A DNA stretch of 34,346 bases from a virus. This document shows, one piece after another, positions 20,408 through 28,345 of the stretch. The position numbers and the translations under genes were made by a program. The stretch is taken from the IMG/VR virus record IMGVR_UViG_3300023174_000020, positions 1 to 34,346 of that record; one strand, 5' to 3'. The notes beneath the pieces were generated by a model. It was not told where the DNA came from. It did no database searches and worked only from the letters and a program-made list of their open reading frames with translations. The first letter of the stretch is position 1. Every line of letters starts with the position of its first letter.

Positions 20408-20683
20408 TTAAACAGTTCCATTTGCTATGACATTACCAATCACAGTCAAATTACCAGAAGCATCAATCTTTGCTACAGGTGTCGATATATTGTAGATATA
20501 CAACACATTGGATGCCTCAACAAAAGAGAAGTTTGAAAATGTTCCATCTGCTTTTGAAGCAATAGCTGTTTGGATATTTGTAAATTCTGTGTCAATCTCA
20601 GTTCCCTTGACAACCTTTGAAGCATTACCAGAAGCAAGGGCATCTTTTGATGCAAAGTTGGTGGTTTTTGTGTAATTAGCCAT
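20408..20683 (-). CDS. Small tail-associated structural protein, 91 aa
   Basis: Starts MANYTKTTNFASKDALASGN, with KGTEIDTEFTNIQTAIASKA next. This layout is common at the N-terminus of phage tail fibre or spike adaptors. The C-terminus (KIDASGNLTVIGNVIANGTV) resembles the end of the protein at 31821, suggesting a shared tip or assembly module. Between the stabiliser and the ejection proteins. Role inferred. Confidence 0.65.
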   Translation of the reverse strand: MANYTKTTNFASKDALASGNASKVVKGTEIDTEFTNIQTAIASKADGTFSNFSFVEASNVLYIYNISTPVAKIDASGNLTVIGNVIANGTV

Positions 20684-20692
20684 ATTTATTCC

Positions 20693-22252
20693 TTAACCAA
20701 GTTTTCCATTTTTAGCCTGAATCTCAATCTTCTGAATACTCACAGCAGCACCATTTATATCAATTTCATACGCTGTTTGCACAACTTTGCCAAATCCTGA
20801 TGCTTGACCTATCAAAGTCCCAATCTGGATGCCTGATGAATAATACGCCACAGGAATTCCATTTGCACCATATTCAGCAATTCCATATTCTGCTACTGTA
20901 GATATAGGAATAGTTGCTTGTGTTGCGTAATATTGTGCAGAAAAGTCATACGACCATTTAATAGTAATGATCTGGTTAGTTCCACCAATTACCACAACAG
21001 AAATCTTCTTCAATATAGATGTGATATTTTGATCGCCAAGATCCGCATAATTGGTGTAATACTGAAAGCGATAGGTTGAGGCATGGTCAAGGTAAGTGCC
21101 ATACTTACCGATATATCCATTCTTACCAATCAACAAGTCACCATTTCTGCGAGACAATAATGCAGTTGGTTCAATGCTATCCCAAGTCGTTACCCTAGCT
21201 GAACCATCTTGCAACTGCGCCTTTGTATCAAATACATAGACTTGTTTTCCAATAGGAAGCGTTAAAAGGTAAAACGCATTGACTTCAGAATAAACAGCTT
21301 TGATGTTAGATTTTATTTCGCCAGATATATAACCCATCAAGTCATTACGCACATTTTTAGATAGATCACGCAAAGGTGCTGATTTCTCTTGAATGGTACG
21401 CATTAGACTACGTACACCAGAGTTAGACAAGAAAACAATGTCTGATCCCGTTGAAACTATGGTATCTCTTGCTAAACAACCAATATTGCCTATAGTGTCA
21501 GACAAAGACATTGTGGAAGGAGTTGTTGCTCCTTGATAGACCAATATCTGACGACTACCAAAGATAATTAAGAAATTGTTGTGTGCGCCAAGTCCTACGA
21601 TTTGATCCGAACCATTAGGCCAAACTCGTGAAACATCCAAAGTACCTGAAGTCCCACCAGTCCAATTATGACCAGCAAGCAAGTCAGAAAAGCTAATTGT
21701 TACATTGTCAGAAGTTGTTTCTGCCACCCATAAACGACCAAATGCAGATATAGCAATGTTTGCTAAAGGCACTGTACCTGTGTAACCAGTCTTTTCTGAG
21801 ACTCTGCGATATGTGGTGGTGCTTACAGCAGGATCGTAAATTAATGGATCAAATCCTGCTTGAAAAAAGTATGTAATTCCATTTAAAGATGCACATTGCC
21901 AATTGCTTGCCGTAATAGTAGGTGCAGTACCTCCCCCACCATAGGTCAACTCTGTAACTGTATTTGTAGAGCTAAGTTTGAATAATTTGTTATTTCCAGC
22001 AAACAATACAGTCAATGTTCCATCAAGCTGCACAAGTTCATGGATGACCTTTACATCATTTGCGCCAAGATTTCCACTTGAAGAATTAACCCTTGAATAG
22101 CCTTTACGAGCGCCAATACGTCCATATTGGTCAATCACGCAATTAGTGGCAATCGAAGCATATCCAGCCTCTAATGTTAGAGGGGAGTCTTGAGTGTTTA
22201 AGCCAAAAAATCCTGGGGCTTGAACACTAAAAGTCTGCAAGTTTTGCGTCAT
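20693..22252 (-). CDS. Tail stabiliser / head-closure protein (P22 gp10 or T7 nozzle type)
   Basis: 519 residues. The opening QTFSVQAPGFFGLNTQDSPLTLEAGYASIATNCVIDQYGRIGARKG is typical of podoviral stabilisation proteins that plug the short tail tube. The rest is beta-rich, with repeated ITYFF, FGRLWVAE and VFLSNSGVRSL strands suggesting a propeller. It overlaps the upstream adaptor gene by 4 nt, the usual adaptor-then-nozzle order. Confidence 0.75.
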   Translation of the reverse strand: MTQNLQTFSVQAPGFFGLNTQDSPLTLEAGYASIATNCVIDQYGRIGARKGYSRVNSSSGNLGANDVKVIHELVQLDGTLTVLFAGNNKLFKLSSTNTVTELTYGGGGTAPTITASNWQCASLNGITYFFQAGFDPLIYDPAVSTTTYRRVSEKTGYTGTVPLANIAISAFGRLWVAETTSDNVTISFSDLLAGHNWTGGTSGTLDVSRVWPNGSDQIVGLGAHNNFLIIFGSRQILVYQGATTPSTMSLSDTIGNIGCLARDTIVSTGSDIVFLSNSGVRSLMRTIQEKSAPLRDLSKNVRNDLMGYISGEIKSNIKAVYSEVNAFYLLTLPIGKQVYVFDTKAQLQDGSARVTTWDSIEPTALLSRRNGDLLIGKNGYIGKYGTYLDHASTYRFQYYTNYADLGDQNITSILKKISVVVIGGTNQIITIKWSYDFSAQYYATQATIPISTVAEYGIAEYGANGIPVAYYSSGIQIGTLIGQASGFGKVVQTAYEIDINGAAVSIQKIEIQAKNGKLG

Positions 22253-22896
22253 ACTGCAACAAACTCCTGATTCTCAGGATAGCGAGTGCCTTCCAAAGCA
22301 ATGTAATCAGACAACATAGCTTTATATAAAATGTATGCTTCAGATGATGTCAAACCACCATCTTCACCACGCTCAATTAAGGCACGGGAATAGGCATTCT
22401 GAACAACCAAAACGTCAGGAACAAGCACAACAGTTGCATCTGATGTCAATGTAGCCTGTGGTACTGTTAAGCTAAATGGAATGCTATAAACACCATTAGG
22501 ACGGGGATAAAGAGTTACCTTGGTGTTATAGTTACCATCAACACCATCAAAAGCATACTCTGATGGAATACCGCTAACAGGAGTAGAGAAGTTTTGCTTA
22601 CGATTCATTGACACATAATCAATATTACGCATTCCAATATTGCTTGTAGCATTGATAACATCAATAACTTGGAACTTCTGACCAGCACCAGTTAAAGAAT
22701 AAGAATATGTGCCAGAAGTAGTAGACAGAGTAATAGTTGTGCCTAGAACATTCCAAGCAAAAGCATCTTCAATTTGACGCTTGGCATCATTCACAAATTT
22801 GCCAATTAGTGTTGAGTAAGATGTTTCGGTAACAGTAGCTACTGTTGTCTCCCGTAACCTTATAAGGACATCATTTACAAGTTCTAAATAAGTCAT
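22249..22896 (-). CDS. Head-tail adaptor (tail tubular A / gp4-like)
   Basis: 215 residues. The N-terminal helix MTYLELVNDVLIRLRETTVA, then VNDAKRQIEDAFAWNVL and beta segments with a C-terminal helix (AYILYKAMLSDYIALEG), are the hallmarks of podoviral adaptor proteins that bind under the portal. Immediate neighbour of the stabiliser gene. Good confidence from pattern and order. Confidence 0.78.
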   Translation of the reverse strand: MTYLELVNDVLIRLRETTVATVTETSYSTLIGKFVNDAKRQIEDAFAWNVLGTTITLSTTSGTYSYSLTGAGQKFQVIDVINATSNIGMRNIDYVSMNRKQNFSTPVSGIPSEYAFDGVDGNYNTKVTLYPRPNGVYSIPFSLTVPQATLTSDATVVLVPDVLVVQNAYSRALIERGEDGGLTSSEAYILYKAMLSDYIALEGTRYPENQEFVAV

Positions 22897-23225
22897 TATC
22901 TTGTTAATCCTTCTTCTTCAATAGTAACTATTACTGAAAATGTAGATGCAGCCTCAGATTGTGCTTTAAGTATGTCACCTTCTTCCATTACAAAATAAGA
23001 CACACCACCCCAATCTTGTGTAGTTTTGGTAGTTAAAGCGGTTTCAAATACAAGAGAATAGGTGACAGATGCAGAGGTATCTGTCCAAGAAAAAGAAATG
23101 TGTTTTTGCGAACCAGTATTAACTGCCCGTAGCAATACCACCCTTGCGTAATACCCTTTTGGTACTGTGTAGAGGGTTGTCAGCGTGTTTGCTGTGAGGT
23201 TTGCGCCAACCGATAATGCTCTCAT
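22896..23225 (-). CDS. Small virion protein, 109 aa
   Basis: Beta-rich (NTLTTLYTVPKGYYARVVLL, GGVSYFVMEEGDIL), with an acidic C-terminus. The sequence pattern is like small phage proteins of head or tail decoration. It abuts the adaptor gene with a one-base overlap. No known function. Confidence 0.65.
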   Translation of the reverse strand: MRALSVGANLTANTLTTLYTVPKGYYARVVLLRAVNTGSQKHISFSWTDTSASVTYSLVFETALTTKTTQDWGGVSYFVMEEGDILKAQSEAASTFSVIVTIEEEGLTR

Positions 23226-23527
23226 TTAGCTTTTGCCTTGTTCCTTGCGGATATAGCTTTAGCTTTTGCCTTTGCGTCAGCTTTTGAGGATGCACCCCAT
23301 GCCTTGAGCGAAAGAAGCAGTCTTGTTGGTTCACCTTTCTTGTCGTACTCAGGGCCATCATTGCCGCTCATACGAGACAAGAAACTTGCTCTACGAGGGT
23401 TATCCCCCGACTTTACTGGAGGCTTCAGATTGCCACCAGTTTCTGCATTATAAGATGATCTACCCTTGGCATTCAAGCCGCCTTTTGGATTTTGACCAGC
23501 TTTTGTTTGCCAAGTGGGTGTTTTCAT
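23222..23527 (-). CDS. DUF6321-like phage protein
   Basis: 101 residues, strongly basic. PTWQTKAGQNPKGGLNAKGR, a central SFLSRMSGNDGP and GEPTRLLLSLKAWG match what I know of the DUF6321 family of phage proteins, whose function is unknown. The tail is a K/A-rich helix (KADAKAKAKAISARNKAKAK). Basic proteins here could be packed with the DNA. Its ATG lies one base after the TAG of the preceding small gene. Confidence 0.72.
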   Translation of the reverse strand: MKTPTWQTKAGQNPKGGLNAKGRSSYNAETGGNLKPPVKSGDNPRRASFLSRMSGNDGPEYDKKGEPTRLLLSLKAWGASSKADAKAKAKAISARNKAKAK

Positions 23528-23686
23528 CTACTTCACCTTTTTAGGCTTCTTTGCAGTCTTTGCCGCTTGTTTGAAGTCAGCCGCTGTAGGTGCATTTTTA
23601 GAACCCACCTTGTTCATCTTCTCGCCAGACCCCGCCTTGATACGAGCCTGTTTAGCGTGAATATTAGCGTACAAACCCTGCTTCAT
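23528..23686 (-). CDS. Small basic phage protein, 52 aa
   Basis: MKQGLYANIHAKQARIKAGS, then GEKMNKVGSKNAPTAADFKQ and a lysine-rich end. The opening is a recurrent short motif in phage genomes next to DUF6321/DUF6496-type genes. Start overlaps the previous stop (ATGA) and its stop is one base from the next ATG, so it is clearly part of the operon. Function unknown; probably minor, DNA-associated. Confidence 0.75.
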   Translation of the reverse strand: MKQGLYANIHAKQARIKAGSGEKMNKVGSKNAPTAADFKQAAKTAKKPKKVK

Positions 23687-23856
23687 TTCATCTTCCTCTT
23701 TGGTTTAGACATACCAGCTTCAGACAAAGCAATGGCAACAGCCTGTTTGGGGTTCTTGACAACCTTGCCCATTTTTGAGCCTGAATGCAAAGTACCTTCC
23801 TTGTATTCACGCATTACCTTGCCAACCTTCTTTTGTGCCATTGTGGGTTTTTTCAT
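23683..23856 (-). CDS. DUF6496-like small basic protein, 57 aa
   Basis: Start at 23856 (MKKPTMAQKKVGKVMREYKE) with a GGAGAAACCCT site upstream; the longer reading overlaps the previous gene. The core KVGKVMREYKEGTLHSGSKM followed by VVKNPKQAVAIALSEAG is characteristic of the DUF6496 family found in phages and bacteria. Lysine-rich throughout. Function unknown. Confidence 0.78.
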   Translation of the reverse strand: MKKPTMAQKKVGKVMREYKEGTLHSGSKMGKVVKNPKQAVAIALSEAGMSKPKRKMK

Positions 23857-23867
23857 AGGGTTTCTCC

Positions 23868-24152
23868 TTAGTAAAGAATTTTTGCGGTAATAGTTCCAGA
23901 CGTATAAGCAGTGCAATTTGCTCGCAAATACTTAGGAGCATTGGCTAAAGTAACAAAGCCATCAGCAGTTAAAGCTGTTCCAACAGTGCTAAATGTTGTT
24001 CCATCAAGACTACCTTGCAGGGCAACAGTGGCAGTTGTGATTCCTGTAACATGAAGAATTGCTGGAAAACCAGCATCTACTTGGACTGCCTTTGATGCAC
24101 CAGTTGCACCAACTGCACTAAGAAGCGTAATGGGGGAGGTTAATGATGCCAT
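23868..24152 (-). CDS. Small beta-rich structural protein, 94 aa
   Basis: Ser/Thr/Ala-rich and strand-forming (TGITTATVALQGSLDGTTFS, AYTSGTITAKILY), like head decoration or fibre-associated proteins. Overlaps its upstream neighbour's stop by one base. No family recognised. Confidence 0.65.
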   Translation of the reverse strand: MASLTSPITLLSAVGATGASKAVQVDAGFPAILHVTGITTATVALQGSLDGTTFSTVGTALTADGFVTLANAPKYLRANCTAYTSGTITAKILY

Positions 24153-24304
24153 TATTTGCCTCTTGAAGATTTCTTCATCATGTTAGTAGCAGTTCTGCTA
24201 CCTTTCATTGGCATAGCCATTTTTGGCTTGCCAACTGCAATCATTACAGTTACAGGAATACCCTTTTTGGGGGCTTTAGCGGGAGTTTTGGGTTTAGCTT
24301 TCAT
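24152..24304 (-). CDS. Lysine-rich small protein, 50 aa
   Basis: Start at 24304 (MKAKPKTPAKAPKKGIPVTV), with AAAGGA upstream; the longer frame overlaps the preceding gene. Mostly K, P, A and M, ending SRTATNMMKKSSRGK. It joins two other basic proteins downstream, perhaps a set of DNA-condensing virion components. Inference only. Confidence 0.65.
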   Translation of the reverse strand: MKAKPKTPAKAPKKGIPVTVMIAVGKPKMAMPMKGSRTATNMMKKSSRGK

Positions 24305-24305
24305 A

Positions 24306-24722
24306 TCAATCCTTTGTAATTGAACCACCAGATTTCCAAGCATCACAAGTCCTAGCTGCGGCACAAGTAAAGTGGAATAACTCACAAAAACCTAGATCAG
24401 CAGCATCAATGAATTGCTGATCATAGTCAAGTTCATTTTCTGAATTCTTGCCTTTTTCTAAGCCACCCTTGATACATTCCATCATTTTGGGTGTTTGAAT
24501 AAAGGCTGCACAGTTGCCGCAACGCATAGTTTTAACAACATCGGTAGGTGCGTTATACATCTTGGCTTTAGTTAGCCAAAAAGCATCATTAGGCTCGTCT
24601 GGATTAGGTGGGCCATAACCAAACTTCTTGAAAGCATTGTTCCTGTTTTTCAGGTTTACAACAATGTCTTGTGTGGGAAGTGGGCAAACTTGGCCTGAAA
24701 GCATTCCATCTTTCATTTCCAC
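24306..24722 (-). CDS. Cysteine-rich protein, possible Fe-S (HiPIP-like) fold
   Basis: 138 residues with seven cysteines. RCGNCAAF (CxxC), a further MMECIKGG, and a C-terminal GFCELFHFTCAAARTCDAW. The CxxC followed much later by GxCxLF and CxxW recalls high-potential iron-sulfur proteins, which bind [4Fe-4S] with four cysteines. Relatives exist in many marine and freshwater phages as conserved hypotheticals, as far as I recall. It lies among virion genes. The metal centre is inference. Confidence 0.6.
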   Translation of the reverse strand: MEMKDGMLSGQVCPLPTQDIVVNLKNRNNAFKKFGYGPPNPDEPNDAFWLTKAKMYNAPTDVVKTMRCGNCAAFIQTPKMMECIKGGLEKGKNSENELDYDQQFIDAADLGFCELFHFTCAAARTCDAWKSGGSITKD

Positions 24723-24916
24723 AACCTATCGGCTACAAATGTAAAGACTCCACCAGCAATACTAGCGATAGTCATTCCCATCCAAAAACCGCCTTTAGAC
24801 TTATTTGCCAACTCTAAAAGACACTTAACGTCTGCACTAAGACTATGCATTTCGTTCTGTAGAGCTTCTACTTGAGCCTCTAACTTGCCAAAATCCCTTG
24901 CGTCAACTTCAGACAT
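24713..24916 (-). CDS. Membrane-anchored coiled-coil protein, 67 aa
   Basis: Start at 24916 (MSEVDARDFGKLEAQVEALQ); AAAGG six bases upstream favours it over a TTG at 24922. Heptads in KLEAQVEALQNEMHSLSADV are followed by a C-terminal membrane span (FWMGMTIASIAGGVFTFVAD). This is the layout of XhlA-type lysis accessory proteins, so it could be an additional holin-like factor placed in the head gene cluster. Confidence 0.65.
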   Translation of the reverse strand: MSEVDARDFGKLEAQVEALQNEMHSLSADVKCLLELANKSKGGFWMGMTIASIAGGVFTFVADRLWK

Positions 24917-25124
24917 TTGCAACCTTTCTTGGTCTTCCCATACGCTTAATTGATGGAATTACAGGCGCAAATGCGGTATCTGTACGTTCAGAATCATCAG
25001 ATTCTATGGTTACTTCTTGTTCATCTACTCTAACATAACCTTGATGACCCCTCATAGAGTCAATATCATGCTGAAGCGTAAAAGTTACACAATTACCCGA
25101 CTGTAAACAACGAAAAGTAGCCAT
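24909..25124 (-). CDS. Hypothetical virion-region protein, 71 aa
   Basis: Strand-rich N-terminus (FRCLQSGNCVTFTLQHDID), an acidic middle (EQEVTIESDDSERTD) and a basic, AT-hook-like end (KRMGRPRKVANV). Overlaps the next gene by 8 nt. Known family not recognised. Confidence 0.65.
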   Translation of the reverse strand: MATFRCLQSGNCVTFTLQHDIDSMRGHQGYVRVDEQEVTIESDDSERTDTAFAPVIPSIKRMGRPRKVANV

Positions 25125-25144
25125 AAAACCCTTTAAATGAGAAA

Positions 25145-25163
25145 GGGGGGACTAGCCCCCCCC
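25145..25163 (-). terminator. Possible weak terminator after decoration-like gene
   Basis: On the minus strand six G pair with six C across a CTAGT loop, then TTTC. The U-tract is short, so partial termination or a transcript-stabilising hairpin is more likely. Confidence 0.4.
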
Positions 25164-25167
25164 GTCT

Positions 25168-25497
25168 TTACACTGGTCGAGCAATAACCAACTTAACAGT
25201 AGTTGATGCTAGATCAACGGCACTGCCAGTCAAGTTATTAGTTGAGATTGTTACAGTGTTAGCTGCTGAGACATAGGCTCTACGAACCAAGCCAGCTTCA
25301 CTAACACCAATTGACATACCAAGAACCATGTCTCCCAAAGCCACTCCTGCTACTGTAACAGTATCAGTTGCTGCACCCGCTGCACCACTCGCTACAGATG
25401 CAGAGTCTAGTGTTGCAGTTACAAGCCAAGTATCAGAAAACAAACCACGAAATTGGTCATTTCCACGGCGGGAAGTGACTGCTGTTGCTGCTGCCAT
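25168..25497 (-). CDS. Head decoration-like protein, 109 aa
   Basis: Directly downstream of the major capsid gene. It is rich in alanine, valine and threonine strands (VASGAAGAATDTVTVAGVAL, ANTVTISTNNLTGSAVDL), as expected of small capsid-stabilising proteins. Separated from the capsid gene by a terminator-like hairpin, suggesting a lower expression level. No specific family recognised. Confidence 0.65.
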   Translation of the reverse strand: MAAATAVTSRRGNDQFRGLFSDTWLVTATLDSASVASGAAGAATDTVTVAGVALGDMVLGMSIGVSEAGLVRRAYVSAANTVTISTNNLTGSAVDLASTTVKLVIARPV

Positions 25498-25519
25498 TTT
25501 GATTTCTCCTAAATAAGTT

Positions 25520-25550
25520 AAAAAATCCCCCCCACCATCAAGGCAAGGGG
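25520..25550 (-). terminator. Terminator after major capsid gene
   Basis: Minus strand: CCCCTTGCC (25550-25542), loop TTGAT, GGTGGGGGG (25536-25528), then an A and six T. Nine pairs with wobbles. Probably partial termination, raising capsid relative to downstream products. Confidence 0.7.
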
Positions 25551-25559
25551 AAACTGTTA

Positions 25560-26546
25560 TTAGCTAGGAACAACCAAAGCAAACATGGATGAAGACTTAG
25601 CTGCACCCACAGTAGCAAGACTACGCAAAGCGGCAACACCATACAGAGTGTCAGATGTAAACAGAGTAGCCAAATACTCTTGCTTGTACTGAATTTGTGA
25701 ACGAATGCCAATTTGCTCAACCAGAACCATAGAGTCCTTGTGACCCATCAAGCAGACACGAGCAATAGCAGAACCACTTGTTGGGAAAGCGGCTGTAGCA
25801 GATGCAGAGTCAGCGTTGCTGGAAGTGAACACAGGGATACCATACAGGTTACCGATTTCACCATTACGGATAGCATCGCCATTACCAACAAATGCTTGTT
25901 CGGTGTAACGAGCCAGACCCATCAAAGTGTTGCGGCTTGAGGGAGGAATCAGGAAGAAACGATTGTCCATAGGAGTATCGTTGTCATCCAAACGCTGAAT
26001 AGTGCGGCGAATAGCAGCATCAGTCAGAGCAGAAGCATTACCAGTGTTGGTGTTTGCTGTGTAGTCAAAGGTAGTTGTACCATCACCACCAATGAAAGCA
26101 GAGCCGTACTGAGCGCCAGTAGAACCACCATTAGCGGAACGACCCAACTGAATCAAGTCAGTGTCAACTTGGCGAGACAAAGCATAACCAGCATCAGCAG
26201 TGTAGAACTGACGCATAGAGTTGAGTGCTTGTGCTTCGACAATATCTTCAATCAAGCGGCTATATTCATAGTGCTTGTTGATAGACACTTGGACTTCAGA
26301 CTCAGTTGCGGCAATCAAGGTAACTGCGTCAGTAGCTGTTTTGGCAGAAGCTGAACCACGGGTAGGCGCAGGAATGTGAACAAGATCACCTTTCTTGCCC
26401 TTGAAGTTCATCTTCATAACCAAGTTAGCTAAAACTAGGTTCTTCTTGTAAGACGCAACAATTTCATCTGACCAAATTTCAGGAATAAACTTGTCAGCAG
26501 TTGTTACTGTGACTGAGTTCGTGGGGGAAAATGCTGTATTTGCCAT
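25560..26546 (-). CDS. Major capsid protein
   Basis: 328 residues, next to the scaffold gene. KFIPEIWSDEIVASYKKNLV near the N-terminus, then KGDLVHIPAPTRGSASAKTA and INKHYEYSRLIEDIVEAQAL are the pattern of HK97-fold coat proteins of podoviruses. A later MDNRFFLIPPSSRNTLMGLA and GEIGNLYGIPVFTSSNAD are also typical. Terminator downstream as usual for the most abundant protein. Confidence 0.9.
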   Translation of the reverse strand: MANTAFSPTNSVTVTTADKFIPEIWSDEIVASYKKNLVLANLVMKMNFKGKKGDLVHIPAPTRGSASAKTATDAVTLIAATESEVQVSINKHYEYSRLIEDIVEAQALNSMRQFYTADAGYALSRQVDTDLIQLGRSANGGSTGAQYGSAFIGGDGTTTFDYTANTNTGNASALTDAAIRRTIQRLDDNDTPMDNRFFLIPPSSRNTLMGLARYTEQAFVGNGDAIRNGEIGNLYGIPVFTSSNADSASATAAFPTSGSAIARVCLMGHKDSMVLVEQIGIRSQIQYKQEYLATLFTSDTLYGVAALRSLATVGAAKSSSMFALVVPS

Positions 26547-26576
26547 GTTTGTATCTCCAAAAAATCAAAAGTTAGG

Positions 26577-27359
26577 TTATTTGACCCGCCCGTCTGCATA
26601 CGCTTGCATGATCTCTTCACTCAAGGCATCGTAGCGGTTTGGGTCAGTCATCTTCAGCCGAATAAGGTCTGCCCTGCGATAGACTCTCTTTCCAGATTCT
26701 CCACTGCCACCTACATCTACTGTCGCTGCTTTAAGACTAGACTTGCGCTGAGTTTCCCCTGCTTCATTAGTCTGTTTAGCCTTAACACCACGCAACTGCT
26801 TGTAGGTACTCAGCAATTCATTAGCACTATCATAATCAAATTCGCCATCAGCTTTCGCATACAGACTAATCCTAATCGGTGAAGATTTCACCCAATTTAC
26901 AAAGTCTGTATCTTGAGCAATCTGACCAAAATCAGGATGCTCCTGCGCTAACTTTTGCTGAATTTGCATCTTTCTGAACTCTTGACCAGCTTGTCTAGCC
27001 GCAAGTACATCAGGATGGTTATCAACAGTCTTACGAACCGCTTCCTGTGGATTCTCAAAAAAATCTACTTCAGGTTCTTCCTCTTTAATATGTTGGTGTT
27101 TACCCGCAAGGTTTTGTTTGATGAGTTCATCTGCTAATTTGCGTACTTCGCCAACTTCTTGGGCTTGCTTACCAATCAGCTTTTCTGCTTCTTGGTGCAT
27201 TTTGATGATGTCTGACAACTCTTTACCCCGATACTTGTCGGGAATGTCATTACTCATCGGCTCAATAGTTGATTCAAGTTTCTGCTTTTCAACAGTCTCT
27301 AACTCGCCTAACATCTCGTCTGGGTTATCTACTAACATATTTTTTCCTTTTCCTGCCAC
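26577..27359 (-). CDS. Capsid scaffolding protein
   Basis: 260 residues, acidic and helical. KYRGKELSDIIKMHQEAEKL near residue 42, a charged coiled coil, and a C-terminal YRRADLIRLKMTDPNRYDAL helix pair. The position immediately before the capsid gene and the 'sufficiently helical, acidic with basic C-terminus' character match scaffolds, whose C-terminus binds coat protein. Assigned mainly by context. Confidence 0.82.
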   Translation of the reverse strand: MAGKGKNMLVDNPDEMLGELETVEKQKLESTIEPMSNDIPDKYRGKELSDIIKMHQEAEKLIGKQAQEVGEVRKLADELIKQNLAGKHQHIKEEEPEVDFFENPQEAVRKTVDNHPDVLAARQAGQEFRKMQIQQKLAQEHPDFGQIAQDTDFVNWVKSSPIRISLYAKADGEFDYDSANELLSTYKQLRGVKAKQTNEAGETQRKSSLKAATVDVGGSGESGKRVYRRADLIRLKMTDPNRYDALSEEIMQAYADGRVK

Positions 27360-27394
27360 TTTTGGGTTCTAGGATGACACAACGGCATTAATGC

Positions 27395-27622
27395 TTATGT
27401 TGTGGTTTTACGCTCTTGCACCAACTTATCACGATGTTTCTTGTCAAATTTCATCCATGAAGATGGGAAATGACCCGACCACCCTTCCAAGTTAATGCTT
27501 GGAGCAGAGATTGTGCGATTGGCTGAACCACCGCACTCACACTGAGTTGTTTGTGCCTCATAATCACAAAGTCTCTCAATTCTGTGTCCACTTTCGCAGA
27601 CAAATTCATAAATTCTTTTCAT
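27395..27622 (-). CDS. FmdB-type zinc ribbon protein, 75 aa
   Basis: N-terminus MKRIYEFVCESGHRIERLCD, then QTTQCECGGSANRTISAPSI. The zinc site is C9, a histidine after SG, and CxC; FmdB-like proteins start YEFxCxxCGHxxE, and here one cysteine is replaced (CESGHR). The C-terminal WSGHFPSSWMKFDKKHRDKL is as in phage versions. Overlaps the preceding gene by 17 nt. Function unknown, perhaps virion assembly. Confidence 0.7.
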   Translation of the reverse strand: MKRIYEFVCESGHRIERLCDYEAQTTQCECGGSANRTISAPSINLEGWSGHFPSSWMKFDKKHRDKLVQERKTTT

Positions 27623-27845
27623 TCAATTCCTCGTAGGCTCGTTCACTGACCTCTTTCAAGGTTTTCAGCCAAGTCAAGATGGAAAGTTCACCTTTTTTGA
27701 ACATTAAGGTCTTTTCATCAGGAATAACGCTTAGATTATTAAGCGACTCTATCATATTGTCAATATCAATAGTCAAATCCTTCCAACCCTCTGTTGACAT
27801 CATGTCAAAGCGGTCGGTATAGTACTTTTCAAGTTCTGGGCTCAT
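27606..27845 (-). CDS. Conserved phage hypothetical, 79 aa
   Basis: Start at 27845 (MSPELEKYYTDRFDMMSTEG), in an ATGA overlap with the tail chaperone-like gene. Helical, with WKDLTIDIDNMIESLNNL and FKKGELSILTWLKTLKEVSE. I recall similar short proteins near head genes of T7-like and pelagiphage-type podoviruses, without assigned role. Confidence 0.7.
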   Translation of the reverse strand: MSPELEKYYTDRFDMMSTEGWKDLTIDIDNMIESLNNLSVIPDEKTLMFKKGELSILTWLKTLKEVSERAYEELNEKNL

Positions 27846-28336
27846 GGTGCGACAGGCCACTCAATAGTCCAAGGGAAACCAGCCTGAGATGGCACATCAC
27901 GCAAGGCTTGGCAGTAGTCTTTCCATGCCTGTGAGGGTGTCATATCACTGCGAAACCGCCAATCAGTCTCAGATAGCTTGGCATCCCTAGAGGCACGAAC
28001 AGACTTGGCTTGCTCTGCGTCTTTAGCGGCTTTGTAAGCGGCTTCATTCTGTGCGGCAGTGGTTACATTGCCTTCAGCATCTTCAGTGTCAAAGAACGAT
28101 GGGCCTAGATTCCACTTGGTGTACCACTTGCCATCAATCTGCTCAATGCCGCCATAGACTGACATCTGATAGACAGTGCCGCCTGTGGCTTGTGGGCCTT
28201 CAAAGATGACATCAGCACCCAAGGCTTCTAGCACCTCAGTTGTTGTTGTCTCCCAAGTAGGGCCACCATTGGCTTTTGTATATGCACGAAATTCTGATTC
28301 GTACATTACTTGCCCGTCATTTGTTCGTATTTGCAT
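27842..28336 (-). CDS. Tail fibre assembly chaperone-like protein
   Basis: 164 residues. The C-terminal SETDWRFRSDMTPSQAWKDY, then CQALRDVPSQAGFPWTIEWP is the classic end of phage tail assembly chaperones that cap fibre proteins. It lies directly after the large tail protein gene, as such chaperones do. The N-terminal half (VMYESEFRAYTKANGGPTWE) is less typical. Confidence 0.78.
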   Translation of the reverse strand: MQIRTNDGQVMYESEFRAYTKANGGPTWETTTTEVLEALGADVIFEGPQATGGTVYQMSVYGGIEQIDGKWYTKWNLGPSFFDTEDAEGNVTTAAQNEAAYKAAKDAEQAKSVRASRDAKLSETDWRFRSDMTPSQAWKDYCQALRDVPSQAGFPWTIEWPVAP

Positions 28337-28345
28337 GATTTTTCC

